From the NCBI RefSeq assembly GCF_000742835.1, contig NZ_CP008941.1:620001-684000 (forward strand): DNA of 64,000 bases, read 5' to 3'. This DNA comes from Candidatus Paracaedibacter acanthamoebae. Its GTDB lineage: Bacteria > Pseudomonadota > Alphaproteobacteria > Paracaedibacterales > Paracaedibacteraceae. The position numbers were made by a program, and so were the translations under genes. Of the stretch, positions 35,898 to 46,056 are shown piece by piece (within the stretch, counting starts at the first letter, position 1; every line of letters begins with the position of its first letter). The notes beneath the pieces are model-generated. The model had not been told where the DNA came from. It worked only from the letters and a program-made list of their open reading frames with translations, and ran no database searches.

Positions 35898-37502
35898 ATG
35901 AAAGATGAATTGGATATTTTTATGCTAAAGATGAGCTCTATTTTCAAACATACTCTGCCCTGGGTTTTATACTTATCCGCCTTAATATTAGCTGCGTATA
36001 TGGGATTAAGTAGTAATTTTGTCAACAATAAGATCATTAATCCCATTTTTGGCAACCATATCCAAGTTTCTTCCTCTTCAGCCAGTATCAGTAAAGGCCA
36101 ACTCCATTTCAAAGATAATGCTATTAATAATGGCGATTATGTTTTGGGTAAAATCGACCGCATTCGAATTACCCCTGAATTAAAAGGTTTATTATCAGGG
36201 CATCACAAACGGGTAACATTATCGGGGGGCAACTTTTCGCTCCGCTTCTCGGAATTTACAGATCTATCTAAGATCATTGGATTAATGGATAATCTCAATG
36301 CCAATCCAGCAGAATTTATAATTGAAAAGCTGAAACTTCACATTGGCGAGGAAAATTTCATATTATGGGGAGGACAGAAATACTATCAACTTGCTAACAG
36401 GCATCATGAAATTATATCTGTTAAGTTTGAAGATGAACACACAAAAATTAAGTCTTCTTATTGGACTCTGCCTTATATTTCCTTAAGAAATATAGAGGGA
36501 ATTATCACTCAAAAAGGCGATCATCTTAATGGAACAATTAAAGCAAATCTAGATGATTATAAGTCTGAATTGGATATAAAATTTAAACTGTCGCCTCATC
36601 TTTATAAAGCTCAAGGAGTTACATTAAATTCTAATGGTCGCACCGGTGAATTTTCAGCAACCTATGCTCCTCAAATCCACGATGGAAGCATTACGTCTAA
36701 CATTCATAATCTCAATCTCATAACCATCCACAACCTTATTCCATGGGTATCGGATATCCAGGGCTTAGAAATTGAGGGAGGCAAGGCGCAACTGCTAGCA
36801 AAACTCAACATTCATCAAGACAGTCTTAATGGTCAGGTGAGGCTAAATTGGAAGGATGGTACTGCTAAGTTATTCTTTTATGATATTACCGGGATTACAG
36901 CAGACCTGCCGATAATAACCGCAGAGCAATCCAACAATGTGATCATTAAAGCAAAATCTATCCGTCGTCATAGATTAAACTTTACCAATGTATCCATTGT
37001 CGGAGAGACCGATTCGTCTTTAGGGATGATTCCCAAAATCATTGATATCGAATTTTGCAAAGGGCAACTGCATCTCCATGATTTCAAACTAATGCCCGAA
37101 GGATTATTGGCTAAGGTTGATTTCTCTGATTTGGATATCAATGAAATGATTAGTACGAGTGACGTTACCACATTAGCAGCAACCGGCACAATATCAGGGT
37201 CAGCTGTTGTTCTTTTGGATCAATCAACGATCAAGATTATCACAATGTCAGCCCGATCCTCAGCCTTTAACGGAAAAATTCATTACTTACCATCGGATAA
37301 AGAAGAAGAAGAGGACAAAAACGAGCAAGCCTTAAGCGATCTTAATTATACAGTCCTGAACATCTCGCTGCAAGCCTCAGAAACAGACAATAATCCGGGA
37401 AAAATTAAAATTCATATCGTTGGAACCAATCCCGAAGTTTCAAACGGTTATCCTTTAGACTTTACAATCGAAACTGAAGGAAACTTTAGCGATTTCTTTT
37501 AA
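35898..37502 (+). CDS. YdbH-like AsmA-superfamily envelope protein
   Basis: About 534 residues from the ATG at 35898 (35922 and 35931 are alternatives; an in-frame ATG at 35808 would extend into the divergent gene). Membrane anchor HTLPWVLYLSALILAAYMG, then repeated beta-strand sheets. The C-terminal region GTISGSAVVLLDQSTIKI, ALSDLNYTVLNISLQA and IVGTNPEVSNGYPLDF matches the YdbH C-terminal domain. In E. coli YdbH, TamB and YhdP share phospholipid transport to the outer membrane. Usual partners YnbE and YdbL are not seen. If TamB is truly broken, this protein could carry the load. Confidence 0.7.
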   Translation: MKDELDIFMLKMSSIFKHTLPWVLYLSALILAAYMGLSSNFVNNKIINPIFGNHIQVSSSSASISKGQLHFKDNAINNGDYVLGKIDRIRITPELKGLLSGHHKRVTLSGGNFSLRFSEFTDLSKIIGLMDNLNANPAEFIIEKLKLHIGEENFILWGGQKYYQLANRHHEIISVKFEDEHTKIKSSYWTLPYISLRNIEGIITQKGDHLNGTIKANLDDYKSELDIKFKLSPHLYKAQGVTLNSNGRTGEFSATYAPQIHDGSITSNIHNLNLITIHNLIPWVSDIQGLEIEGGKAQLLAKLNIHQDSLNGQVRLNWKDGTAKLFFYDITGITADLPIITAEQSNNVIIKAKSIRRHRLNFTNVSIVGETDSSLGMIPKIIDIEFCKGQLHLHDFKLMPEGLLAKVDFSDLDINEMISTSDVTTLAATGTISGSAVVLLDQSTIKIITMSARSSAFNGKIHYLPSDKEEEEDKNEQALSDLNYTVLNISLQASETDNNPGKIKIHIVGTNPEVSNGYPLDFTIETEGNFSDFF

Positions 37503-37556
37503 TCTTAAGTGATTTAAATTTACCCCTCACGGTGACAGCCGATCCTTCAGTTGCCC

Positions 37557-37586
37557 CTGACAATCCTCCCCGTAATGTGATATAAT
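37557..37586 (+). promoter_or_regulatory. Sigma70-type promoter for uvrC
   Basis: CTGACA (37557-37562) and TATAAT (37581-37586) with an 18-base spacer, 47 bases before the uvrC ATG. A close match to the consensus; no LexA-like operator is visible beside it. Confidence 0.6.
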
Positions 37587-37633
37587 ACTAATTGTGAACC
37601 TATTTTCTATACCAACCGTTGTTATGATGCACA

Positions 37634-39487
37634 ATGACTTCTGATCTAAAACTCTCAGCCCTTGAAACTGGCATAGACATTATTAAGTCTGTCGTGAAGA
37701 CCCTTCCTGATAAGCCGGGCGTCTATCGGATGTATAATAAAAATGACGACCCTTTATATATCGGAAAAGCCAAAAGTTTAAAAAAACGTGTTGTTTCTTA
37801 TACTAAAACAGAGCAGCTACCGATCCGATTGCAACGCATGGTGGCAGAAACAATTCGGATGGAGATTGTTACAACCCATAGTGAAATCGAAGCTTTATTG
37901 CTAGAAAGCAATCTAATTAAAAAGTTGCAGCCTCGCTATAACATTCTTCTAAAAGACGATAAATCCTTCCCATACGTGCTGATTACTCAAGATCATAAAT
38001 ATGCCCGTATTGCAAAACACCGCGGTCCTCAGCAGGTAAAAGGCCGCTATTTCGGCCCCTTTGCCAGCAATGCGGCCGTCGATGAATCCTTAATTTTGCT
38101 GCAAAAAATATTCCTGCTCAGGAATTGTAGTGACAGCTTTTTTGCTGCGCGCACCCGTCCTTGTTTACAATACCACATCAAGCGCTGCTCAGCCCCTTGT
38201 GTCAAAAAGATTACGGCGAGTGAGTATAATGAATCGGTTAAACAAGCTGTTGATTTTATTTCCGGCAAATCCTCTAAAGTGCAAGAGTATTTAGCTGCAA
38301 AGATGCATACAGCCAGCGAAGACCTTGACTATGAGACAGCAGCACTTTACCGTGATAGAATCGCCATTATCACCCGCTTGATAGCCCGGCAACGCATCAA
38401 TGTGGAAGGGATAAGTGATTGTGATATTGTCGCCATAGTCGATAATTCTGGACAGACCTGTGTCCAAGTCTTTTTTTTCCGCCATGGCCGTAACTTTGGA
38501 ACGGAATCATTCTTTTTAGCCCACACCCAAGGCGCAACCATTGAGGAAAAACTAGAGGCCTTCCTCAATCAATTCTATGCGGACCGTGAACCCCCTAAAA
38601 AAGTTTTACTGAGCCACAAACCTGAAGAGTTTGATCTGATTAAATCGAGCTGTCGAGAACATTTTGGCAAAGCCATAAGCTGGGAGATTCCCCGCCTTGG
38701 CAAAAAGAAAGAACTTATTGACCATGCCTTGTCCAATGCAAAGGATGCCATTTCACGAAAAGTGAATGAATCTGCGTCAATGGGAAGATTATTTGATGAG
38801 GTTGCCACAACTTTTGGGTTAGAAAACCGCCCTTCCCGTATTGAGATTTATGACAACAGTCATGTTCAAGGCACCCACCCATACGGGGTGATGGTTGTCG
38901 CAGACGAAACCGGATTCAATCGCAAGGCTTATCGAAAATTTGCTATAAAATCAGCGCAACCGGGGCATGGTGGCGATGATTATGCCATGATGCGCGAAGT
39001 TTTAAGTCGTCGCTTTGCCCGTGCCGAACAGGAAGATTGGCAGCTGCCCGAACTCATGTTAATTGATGGCGGATTGGGACAATTAAATGCCGTCTTACAA
39101 GTTATGGAAGAGCTAGAGATTCAAGGTGTTACTATTGTTGGCATTGCCAAAGGAGAACAACGCAATGCTGGGCGAGAGAAATTTTTTATGCCCGCTCAGG
39201 AACCTTTTACTTTAGAACATAATTCCCCCACCCTGCATTTCTTACAGCGACTGCGCGATGAGGCCCATCGTTTTGCCATTGGAACCCACCGAGCCGGCCG
39301 CCAAAAATCTATGGTAAAATCAAAATTAGATGAAATTGCAGGGATAGGTCCTAAACGCAAAAAGGCTTTGCTCCACCATTTTGGTTCAGTTCGTGGCATC
39401 TCAGCAGCCAGCATTCATGACTTAATGGTTGTGGATGGGATCAATGAAACGGTAGCAAAAATCATCTATAGCCACTTCCATGATTAG
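37634..39487 (+). CDS. uvrC: Excinuclease ABC subunit C (UvrC)
   Basis: 617 residues. Makes both incisions around DNA lesions with UvrB. GIY-YIG nuclease at the N-terminus (KPGVYRMYNKNDDPLYIGKA, residues about 28-45), Cys-rich RPCLQYHIKRCSAPC, UVR motif near LDYETAALYRDRIAII (about residue 235), RNase-H-like 5' nuclease with RIEIYDNSHVQGTHP and LMLIDGGLGQLNAV, and C-terminal helix-hairpin-helix DEIAGIGPKRKKALLHHFG. All catalytic elements intact. Confidence 0.97.
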   Translation: MTSDLKLSALETGIDIIKSVVKTLPDKPGVYRMYNKNDDPLYIGKAKSLKKRVVSYTKTEQLPIRLQRMVAETIRMEIVTTHSEIEALLLESNLIKKLQPRYNILLKDDKSFPYVLITQDHKYARIAKHRGPQQVKGRYFGPFASNAAVDESLILLQKIFLLRNCSDSFFAARTRPCLQYHIKRCSAPCVKKITASEYNESVKQAVDFISGKSSKVQEYLAAKMHTASEDLDYETAALYRDRIAIITRLIARQRINVEGISDCDIVAIVDNSGQTCVQVFFFRHGRNFGTESFFLAHTQGATIEEKLEAFLNQFYADREPPKKVLLSHKPEEFDLIKSSCREHFGKAISWEIPRLGKKKELIDHALSNAKDAISRKVNESASMGRLFDEVATTFGLENRPSRIEIYDNSHVQGTHPYGVMVVADETGFNRKAYRKFAIKSAQPGHGGDDYAMMREVLSRRFARAEQEDWQLPELMLIDGGLGQLNAVLQVMEELEIQGVTIVGIAKGEQRNAGREKFFMPAQEPFTLEHNSPTLHFLQRLRDEAHRFAIGTHRAGRQKSMVKSKLDEIAGIGPKRKKALLHHFGSVRGISAASIHDLMVVDGINETVAKIIYSHFHD

Positions 39488-39535
39488 TCTTAGCCTATAA
39501 AGAAAAATTTATTTATAAAATTCTATATAGACACT

Positions 39536-40538
39536 ATGATCTTCTTCATCAATAAACCTAATTTATCTAAAATTTTTATGAGAAGATTGCGTAATCAAAA
39601 TAATTCAAATCTGGTTGAACAAAGACTTGGGAACCATTTAAAACAGACAAACCCCTTCCTCCTAAATCTCTTTAACGGTTATGTAAAGCCTTACCTTTTC
39701 CCTTGTGTACTAACATCAGTTATTAGTCTCGTTATTGCGGCAGCCCTATACTCAAACAAGTACTGTATTTCCTTAAATATTCTTTTAAATTCAAGTACTT
39801 TTTCAACATACATTGCTTTTACATTTATATTAGTAATGAGTACCTTACTGATTGCAACTCAAAACTCGTTTAATTACTTAATCAATCTTCTTGAAAGCTT
39901 TGAAAGCTGGAACAAGGAAAAGTATAAACTCTTCTTCACGATGGGGTTAGCCCCTTTATATTTTACGATACCAATTATTATTGGCGCTCTGGGTTATTAG
40001 CCCTTAGGATATATAATACTTATGTTATTATTATTAAGTTACGTAATATATTTAAGCATAATAAATGTAAAAAAATTTTTACTTTTTATGTCGTACTTTT
40101 ATCTTTTTTACATTTTATGGTTCACAACTCCTTTTGATGTTCGGTCTAGCAGAATCCTTAGATTTATTAGGAATAAGTGAAAAATTTCTACCTATAATAG
40201 TCCTTTTAATGGAAAACATAAACATTTGGGTGATATTTTTTTCTAAATTGTCTACTCACTCGTTCAAAAAACTTCGGAGAGCAAATAGAACAATATTGAT
40301 ATGCCTATTTACTTTAATAATGTCTCTCTTCCCTCTTGATTTTTTATTAAATTATACCTATACAGGCGGCGGTTTACCCATTCAAATTATCCAGGAAGGA
40401 AATCCAGTTAGCTCACCTGCCCTCCTCGTCATGGATCGAGAAAAAAATTTCATTGCCTTTGATAAGGAAACTCAATCTAGCAAAATTTATGATAAACCCA
40501 AAGTTTCGTGGAAACTTGCAAAACCTGTCTTGAACTGA
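39536..40538 (+). pseudogene. Broken multi-pass membrane protein gene, unknown
   Basis: First piece 39536-40000 (154 residues) has hydrophobic helices (PCVLTSVISLVIAAALY, FTFILVMSTLLIATQ). After its TAG the same frame continues with LLLLLSYVIYLSII to a TGA near 40180, and the last piece, 40134-40538 in another frame, adds helices IIVLLMEN and RTILICLFTLIMSLFPLD and a soluble C-terminus. Read together with one nonsense codon and one frameshift these make a single protein of about 330 residues with five or six membrane helices. Family not recognised; downstream pgsA is intact. Confidence 0.5.
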
Positions 40539-40582
40539 GAAAATAATAATGTCAATATGGGGTCAACGCAGGAGGGATAAGC

Positions 40583-41128
40583 GTGCTGACAATTCCAAAT
40601 ATTTTGACATTTATCCGGATCTTGTTGATTCCGGTCGTGGTAATAGCTTTTTATATCGACACCGTTTTATGGCGTTGGTTAGCTGTTTTTGCCTTTGCAA
40701 GCGCCTGCTTCACAGATTATTTGGATGGCTACCTCGCACGCCTTTTAAAACAAACCAGTAAACTAGGTACCTTTCTTGATCCTATTGCTGATAAGCTGTT
40801 GGTTGCCACAACGCTTCTCTATATGGCTGGCTATGATAAAATATCTCGCTTATCTTTAATCCCAGCGGCAATCATTTTATGTCGTGAAATTATGGTATCA
40901 GGCCTACGCGAACATTTGAGTGAGATTAATGTTCCCCTGCCTGTTAGTAACCTTGCAAAATGGAAGACAGCAGCCCAGATGGGAGCCATCACCATTTTAT
41001 TAATCGGGGATGTCTCAAAGCGCCCCATTGCGTGGATTGGTGAGTTATTTTTATGGATTGCTGGTATTTTAACAATTATGACGGCTTATTCTTATCTATC
41101 AAAGACTATTAAAAACTTTGATAATTAA
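40583..41128 (+). CDS. pgsA: CDP-diacylglycerol-glycerol-3-phosphate 3-phosphatidyltransferase (PgsA)
   Basis: 181 residues, five or six membrane helices, normal for PgsA. Makes phosphatidylglycerol phosphate from the CDP-diacylglycerol supplied by CdsA. The CDP-alcohol phosphotransferase signature is present near residues 50-80: DYLDGYLARLL then GTFLDPIADKLL with the metal-binding Asp residues. Starts with GTG preceded by a strong AGGAGG ribosome site seven bases away. No close operon partner. Confidence 0.93.
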   Translation: MLTIPNILTFIRILLIPVVVIAFYIDTVLWRWLAVFAFASACFTDYLDGYLARLLKQTSKLGTFLDPIADKLLVATTLLYMAGYDKISRLSLIPAAIILCREIMVSGLREHLSEINVPLPVSNLAKWKTAAQMGAITILLIGDVSKRPIAWIGELFLWIAGILTIMTAYSYLSKTIKNFDN

Positions 41129-41173
41129 ACTTTTTATTGAGTTTTAAAGGATAATTAACTCCAATAATTTACG

Positions 41174-42850
41174 ATGTATTTTAAGGATAACCCTTGTCTG
41201 GATACCATCGTCATGAAAGTTTTTACGATTACAGCCTTAATTACCACGGCTTTATCTTATAATCCAGCACTGGCAGATAAAGCACATGACTCTTCCCAAA
41301 AGGGTTATACCAAAGTTGTCGTCGGTGAACATAAGAGCCCTATCGAATTATATATTCTCGACCATAAGACTATTAGTAAAGAAACGCGGGACTTCTATAA
41401 GCAACATGGTTATGTTGCTGTTTGGTATCCCAACGGCGAAGAAAGTGTCGCTGCCAAGGCAGCAAAAACGGTTTTAAGAGGTGCCGATCTCGAGGGGCTC
41501 AATCCCAATGATTATCAACAAGGGTGGACCGCAAACTATAAAGAAGAGTGGGTTACAGCCGAAGTCCAATTAACAGATACATTTTTGAAATTTATCGATC
41601 ATGTACGCGTGGGGCGTATACCCGCCAAAGATGCCGCTCGGACAATAAAACTTACCTCTCCCAAAACAGATCCTGTGGGCCTTCTCACCCTCGCCTTAAA
41701 AGATTCAAGCAATAATTTTGAAACACTCACTCGGATGGCACCGGCTGTACCGAATTATCAAAACCTAAAAAAGCTATTACAAATTTTTAAAGGCTTATCA
41801 GCTAAATGGGGGGACCTCCCCCTTCTTAGAAAAACCAAAGTTACGGTGGGACAAACTGATCCCAACATTCCAGCAGTCAAAAAAATTCTGGCCGTTTATG
41901 GTTATTATGTCTCAGCAAATTTTGACGATCTTTATACTCAAGATTTGTTTAATGCCCTGGTTGATTTTCAACGACATAACAATTTAGAGGCCGATGGGGT
42001 TATGGGCGATGATACCACGCGCGCCTTAAATATCCCCTTAACCAAGCGGGTTCAACAAATTATCATCAATATGGAAAGGTTACGCTGGTTCCCCGATGAC
42101 ATGGGTGAAAAGCATCTTATTGTCAATGTTGGTGGATACGAAGTTCTAGCTGTCCATAATAATAAAATAGAAGTCCGGATGCGCGCCATTGTTGGCCAAG
42201 TTGGCCGCAAGACCCCGCTATTTTATGCGCCCCTTATAAATATTGTCATCAATCCATCTTGGGGAGTTCCCAAAAGCATCCTTGTTCGGGATAAAATCCC
42301 TAAGATCATCAATGATCCAAGCTATGTCGAACGAGCAGGCTTTACTGTCTATGACAATGCTGGCAACCGTCTTGACCCCTATCATATTGATTGGGAGCAT
42401 CGAGGCTCAAGTCTAAACTTACGTCAAAAGCCGGGCTTCCAGAATGCTTTGGGACGAATAAAGTTGAACATTGACAATCCCTATACCATTTATTTGCACG
42501 GAACACCCACAGCTAACCTCTTTGATAAGCCACGTCGAAATTTCTCCTCCGGTTGCATCCGGTTACAAAATCCTAATGAGCTGTCCGCTTGGGTTTTAAA
42601 GGATGAAAATGGTTGGGATGAGCATAGAATTCAAAAGGAAATTAATTCTGGTCAAACTAAAACTGTTTCACTGAAAACCCCCATGCCCGTTTACTTTACA
42701 TACCAAACTGCATGGCTTTCTGATGATGGCAAACCTCATTTCAGTCCGGATGCCTATAAAATGGATGAGACGCTGATAAGCCTATTAAAGCTTGAAGACT
42801 ATCCCCTTACACAAATTGCTAAAAGTAACGATCAGCTTGTATATGGATGA
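41174..42850 (+). CDS. L,D-transpeptidase (YkuD domain) with peptidoglycan-binding domain
   Basis: The likely start is the Met at 41213, whose signal peptide is MKVFTITALITTALSYNPAL (cleavage near ALA-D). About 545 residues: a helical N-terminal part, a peptidoglycan-binding repeat (ALVDFQRHNNLEADGVMGDD, about residue 265), then a YcbB-type YkuD catalytic domain with IYLHGTPTANLFDKPRR and catalytic Cys in FSSGCIRLQNP. Forms 3-3 crosslinks in peptidoglycan. Intact catalytic triad elements. Single gene. Confidence 0.9.
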   Translation: MYFKDNPCLDTIVMKVFTITALITTALSYNPALADKAHDSSQKGYTKVVVGEHKSPIELYILDHKTISKETRDFYKQHGYVAVWYPNGEESVAAKAAKTVLRGADLEGLNPNDYQQGWTANYKEEWVTAEVQLTDTFLKFIDHVRVGRIPAKDAARTIKLTSPKTDPVGLLTLALKDSSNNFETLTRMAPAVPNYQNLKKLLQIFKGLSAKWGDLPLLRKTKVTVGQTDPNIPAVKKILAVYGYYVSANFDDLYTQDLFNALVDFQRHNNLEADGVMGDDTTRALNIPLTKRVQQIIINMERLRWFPDDMGEKHLIVNVGGYEVLAVHNNKIEVRMRAIVGQVGRKTPLFYAPLINIVINPSWGVPKSILVRDKIPKIINDPSYVERAGFTVYDNAGNRLDPYHIDWEHRGSSLNLRQKPGFQNALGRIKLNIDNPYTIYLHGTPTANLFDKPRRNFSSGCIRLQNPNELSAWVLKDENGWDEHRIQKEINSGQTKTVSLKTPMPVYFTYQTAWLSDDGKPHFSPDAYKMDETLISLLKLEDYPLTQIAKSNDQLVYG

Positions 42851-43024
42851 TTTAAATAGTCCAGAATTACCGAACTGCTTGGATTATTTAGTTTTTTCGT
42901 TAGGGCTGCCTGAATAAATTGTAAATTAAAGAATATATCCTTATATATAAAGCTAATGAAAGAGAAGCTTGGATTTTAATTGTCTAGTTTCCTTCTTTTA
43001 AAACTAAATAAAGGATAAATCGAT

Positions 43025-44945
43025 ATGAGACTATTAATCCTTCTACTGTCTATAACAACAGGCGTTTTGTCAATGGAGCCTGAAACTGGGAAGGTAATGG
43101 AATTAGAACCTGCTGGTAGCCGCAAACAAAAATTCGAACAGGCTGTCAGGGACGAACAAGAACTCCCGCTCCAAAAACGGTCTAGAACGGAACGCTTAGA
43201 TGCTAAAACAAAGTCAAAAATTGAGAAAAAGCTCCGACACCTAACTAAAGGAAGTGAGATTGCTAACTATTGGAAGAAAATTAGCGAATCTCAAACAGCT
43301 TTAAATGCATAAAACCCCATTACCCAGGCACTAGCTGGGAAAAAGCTCTTAGCTGCTCAAAATTGAATCCACTATGCTTGTAAGTTCATCAGTAAGAAAT
43401 TCCTCCCAGACTTTTTTAGAAAAGATGCTGTCACAAAAAATGGTACCCCTATTCCCTTAGAAGTTAAACTGCATATTGCGAGTTACCTTAACTGGGAAAC
43501 GTTAAAGGTATTAAGCGAAGTATCGAGCGGCGGTTATGAAGTTGCTGCGAGCATTAACCCTTGCTTTGAGGAAGCGACAAAACACACTAGCATTAAAACA
43601 ATTGATATTTTAAAGGACAAACTACGAGAAGAAGACGGAGAAGCCTTGACAGCTGTCGGTATAGCACGCCATAAAATCTTACTGCCACGGCTTATTCAAA
43701 AATATGAAGAAGTCACCCAAAAATCCAAAACTCAAAAACATGCGTTACAAAAGGACCTGTATGAGATAAAAAAAAGAAATTTAAAAATACAATTTGACGG
43801 ATGCATAAACAATAAATGGCTTCGGATGGCTGTGGAAAAAGGCAACGGTCACGCTCTTCTTTATTTCCTCCAAAATTATCCTTCTAACAAAATCAAAGAA
43901 GAATATATGGATCTGGATGCCATCTCCCCAAGAAAAGAAAGTGAATTTTTAAGATTATGTAAGCAATTACAAAACTCCTTAGAAATTTTATCCTCGCAAG
44001 ACAAAAAGGAAGCATTAACTGTTTTTATTAAAGCCATAGATTGCGTTAATGATAATCAATACATAAAAGAAACAGCGGAATTTATAGAAAAAAACTGGAG
44101 CGGCGATTGGCGGTCTCAATTGTTTTTAAGTCGACTTTATGCGCTAGATAGATATTTACCTCCCCAACGCTTTGAGAGAGAACCGAAAATATTTTGGCCT
44201 GCCGACTTTTCCTTACAGGATGCCCATTATATCTAATTTAGAAGATAGAGATACTAAAGCCAATTCTTTTTTCCAAGCAGGACTCTGCCGTTGCTTCTGC
44301 GCATATTTTTACTGTGAGGATACTCCAGATGATAAATGTTTAAAGACGCTATCTTTTTTTCAAAGCCTTATGCATGTAGCTCTAGATTTATGGGCGCAAC
44401 AAGATAAAGGGAAGCTTTCTTTTGAAAAAGGTATAGAAAAATTAATTGATGCCTTCCACCAAAGTCCTATGGGGTGGTGCCCGCTTGAGAGGTGTCCCGA
44501 TGATAATAACGTTAACTTCTACCATTCCTTTTCTCACCCGTCAGAGCATAGGATAGCGACTCATACCCATGGGATAGGCTGGTCTTTTATACGTACTGAT
44601 ACTGTACAGTCATTAGTAAAAGTTTATGCTAAAGTCAGGACAGATCATAAAAAGATAAGATTACCATCACTTTCCCCTCTACTTAGGCATCTAACTTTCA
44701 GGACAAAGTCTAGCCCCCGGGCAAAAAATGCTTTCTATTTATCCACTTTTATTGCTCTTTGTTCTCAAGACAGCTCAACCTTTGGGCCTATCCTAGAGGA
44801 TCTTAATTCATCGTTAAGTTCTCGTATCGGCAGAGACTTAGAGGCAGTATATCTGCCTCCGGACGGCTATATTGAAGGCTATTTTGATGAATACTTTGAA
44901 AAAGCCGATAAGTATCTGGATCGCTATAGTGAACCTCAAATATGA
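43025..44945 (+). pseudogene. Broken secreted protein gene with F-box-like motif
   Basis: Signal peptide MRLLILLLSITTGVLS, then a charged region. The reading frame meets TAA at 43310-43312 and TGA at 43364-43366 but continues open in the same frame to 44236, then shifts by one base near 44175-44236 into the final 250 residues ending at 44945. After the second stop comes IPLEVKLHIASYLNWETLK and VLSEVS (about 43450-43530), which matches the F-box pattern (Leu-Pro-x-Glu, Ile, Leu, aromatic positions). The remainder is helical. An intact form would be about 640 residues. Eukaryotic-type F-box proteins in bacteria are ubiquitin-pathway effectors; this copy appears dead. Confidence 0.55.
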
Positions 44946-44969
44946 TGAAAAACTCTTGAAGTATCAATA

Positions 44970-45000
44970 AAAAAGAGCCATGGCTATAGCCATGGCTTTT
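44970..45000. terminator. Intrinsic terminator, probably bidirectional
   Basis: AAAAGAGCCATGGCTATAGCC-type perfect stem (AGCCATGGC/GCCATGGCT) flanked by A and T runs, just after the broken F-box-like gene. Able to end transcription from either side, including the minus-strand tRNA genes. Confidence 0.75.
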
Positions 45001-45190
45001 CTAATATTATGCAGGTATTTTGAAAAATTGTTTTTTTAAGCCCCCACCATTAGCCAACTTTCTGCACCCACCCTGGTGAGGGAAGAGTAAACTCACAAAA
45101 TAAAATTATGGCCCGATGGTTTACCCACCGTTTATTAAGCTTGGGTAAAATAGTTAATTTTTTAGATCTTATTAAATAGTTTTTTGAAAT

Positions 45191-45267
45191 TGGTCGGAAC
45201 GGCGGGATTTGAACCCACGACCCCTACCCCCCCAGAGTAGTGCGCTACCAGGCTGCGCTACGTTCCG
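45191..45267 (-). tRNA. tRNA-Pro(GGG)
   Basis: 77 bases on the minus strand: acceptor CGGAACG/CGTTCCG, D-arm GCGC/GCGC, anticodon stem CTACT/GGTAG around loop CTGGGGG (anticodon GGG), T-arm GTGGG-TTCAAAT-CCCGC, discriminator A and an encoded CCA. All arms pair. Confidence 0.95.
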
Positions 45268-45520
45268 TAATAAATGGCGAGGGCTAACAGAACCTCATCT
45301 CAAAAATTCGAGATTTTAATGGTCCGGATGTAGGAAATGATGGGATTACACGTACCGTGTTGCATCTGGCGGACTCAGCTTATGCTAAAGCATTAAGCTT
45401 CATTAACCGCTCCCTGTCGAACCCATTCTAGCTTCTCATCTTCACTCAATCCTACGCCTGCCCCAGAATCTTTTCAAGGTACGCTTCGCTTTACACCTTG
45501 AAAAAATTCCGGGTTAAACG
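45268..45520. other. 253-base spacer between tRNA-Pro and tRNA-Ser
   Basis: No ORF. It contains a strong hairpin GCTTATGC-TAAA-GCATTAAGC near 45380-45400 and, on the minus strand, GAATGGGTTCGACAGGG, which looks like the conserved start of tmRNA. A tRNA-like T arm, acceptor piece and tag reading frame are not found, so I do not call tmRNA. It may be a processed spacer or a relic. Confidence 0.35.
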
Positions 45521-45610
45521 TGGCGGAAGGGGTGGGATTCGAACCCACGAAGGAGTTGCCCCCTTGCCGGTTTTCAAGACCGGTGCTTTCAACCGCTCAG
45601 CCACCCTTCC
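45521..45610 (-). tRNA. tRNA-Ser(TGA)
   Basis: 90 bases on the minus strand: acceptor GGAAGGG pairs with CCCTTCC-like 3' end, anticodon stem CCGGT/ACCGG around loop CTTGAAA (anticodon TGA), long variable arm typical of serine tRNAs (GCAAGGGGGCAACTCCTTC), T-arm GTGGG-TTCGAAT-CCCAC, discriminator G and encoded CCA. Confidence 0.95.
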
Positions 45611-45847
45611 ACGATTTAGCTCTCACTAAATATACTCTATTTATTGCCCAAAACTTTAACAAACGTCAACTGAATTATCTCTTAAGGCTAATTTTTTTCT
45701 GACATCAACCTCTATCATATTAATAGTAAAGTATGTTGCAGAAAAAGATTCTCACAGTGATTTCCACTCTTTCTCTTTTGCAAACTTGACTTAGCGTGCC
45801 TTTAAGGAAAAGACTTTCCCTGGCTTGACAGGGAGTCTCGGAATCCC

Positions 45848-46056
45848 ATGAGTCATTCCTTGCAAGCTCGAGTTCCCGGCTCTGCGGCCGGGAAAAGAAA
45901 GTTTTTTATGACATTTTCACCAATCTCCTTCTTTTTCCGGACAAATGCAGCGCGATCTGGAATCTCGAAATCACATAAATCATCACTTATCAGCTCGAGT
46001 TCTCGGTACTTCGCGATGCTCCGGCCGCAAAAAGGAAAAAAGTGCTCAAGAAGCAC
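45848..46056. repeat. Dispersed palindromic repeat region
   Basis: In the 555 bases between tRNA-Ser and the cyd operon, this part has GCTCGAGTTCCCGGCTCTGC and CTCGAGTTCTCGGTACTTCG repeated about 120 bases apart, CGGCCGGG palindromes, and similarity to 26911-26962. It can be read as an open frame on either strand, as small dispersed repeats often can, but no protein family is recognised. 45611-45847 is otherwise empty. Confidence 0.45.

Noticed and set aside
37503-37573. A small YnbE-like gene after the YdbH-like gene
   Set aside because: A short frame is open but has no start codon, signal peptide or lipobox.
45268-45520. Complete two-piece tmRNA (ssrA) gene between the tRNAs
   Set aside because: Only the GGTTCGACAGGG-like motif is present. 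No T-arm/acceptor piece with CCA and no tag frame ending in a hydrophobic LAA-type sequence could be found.
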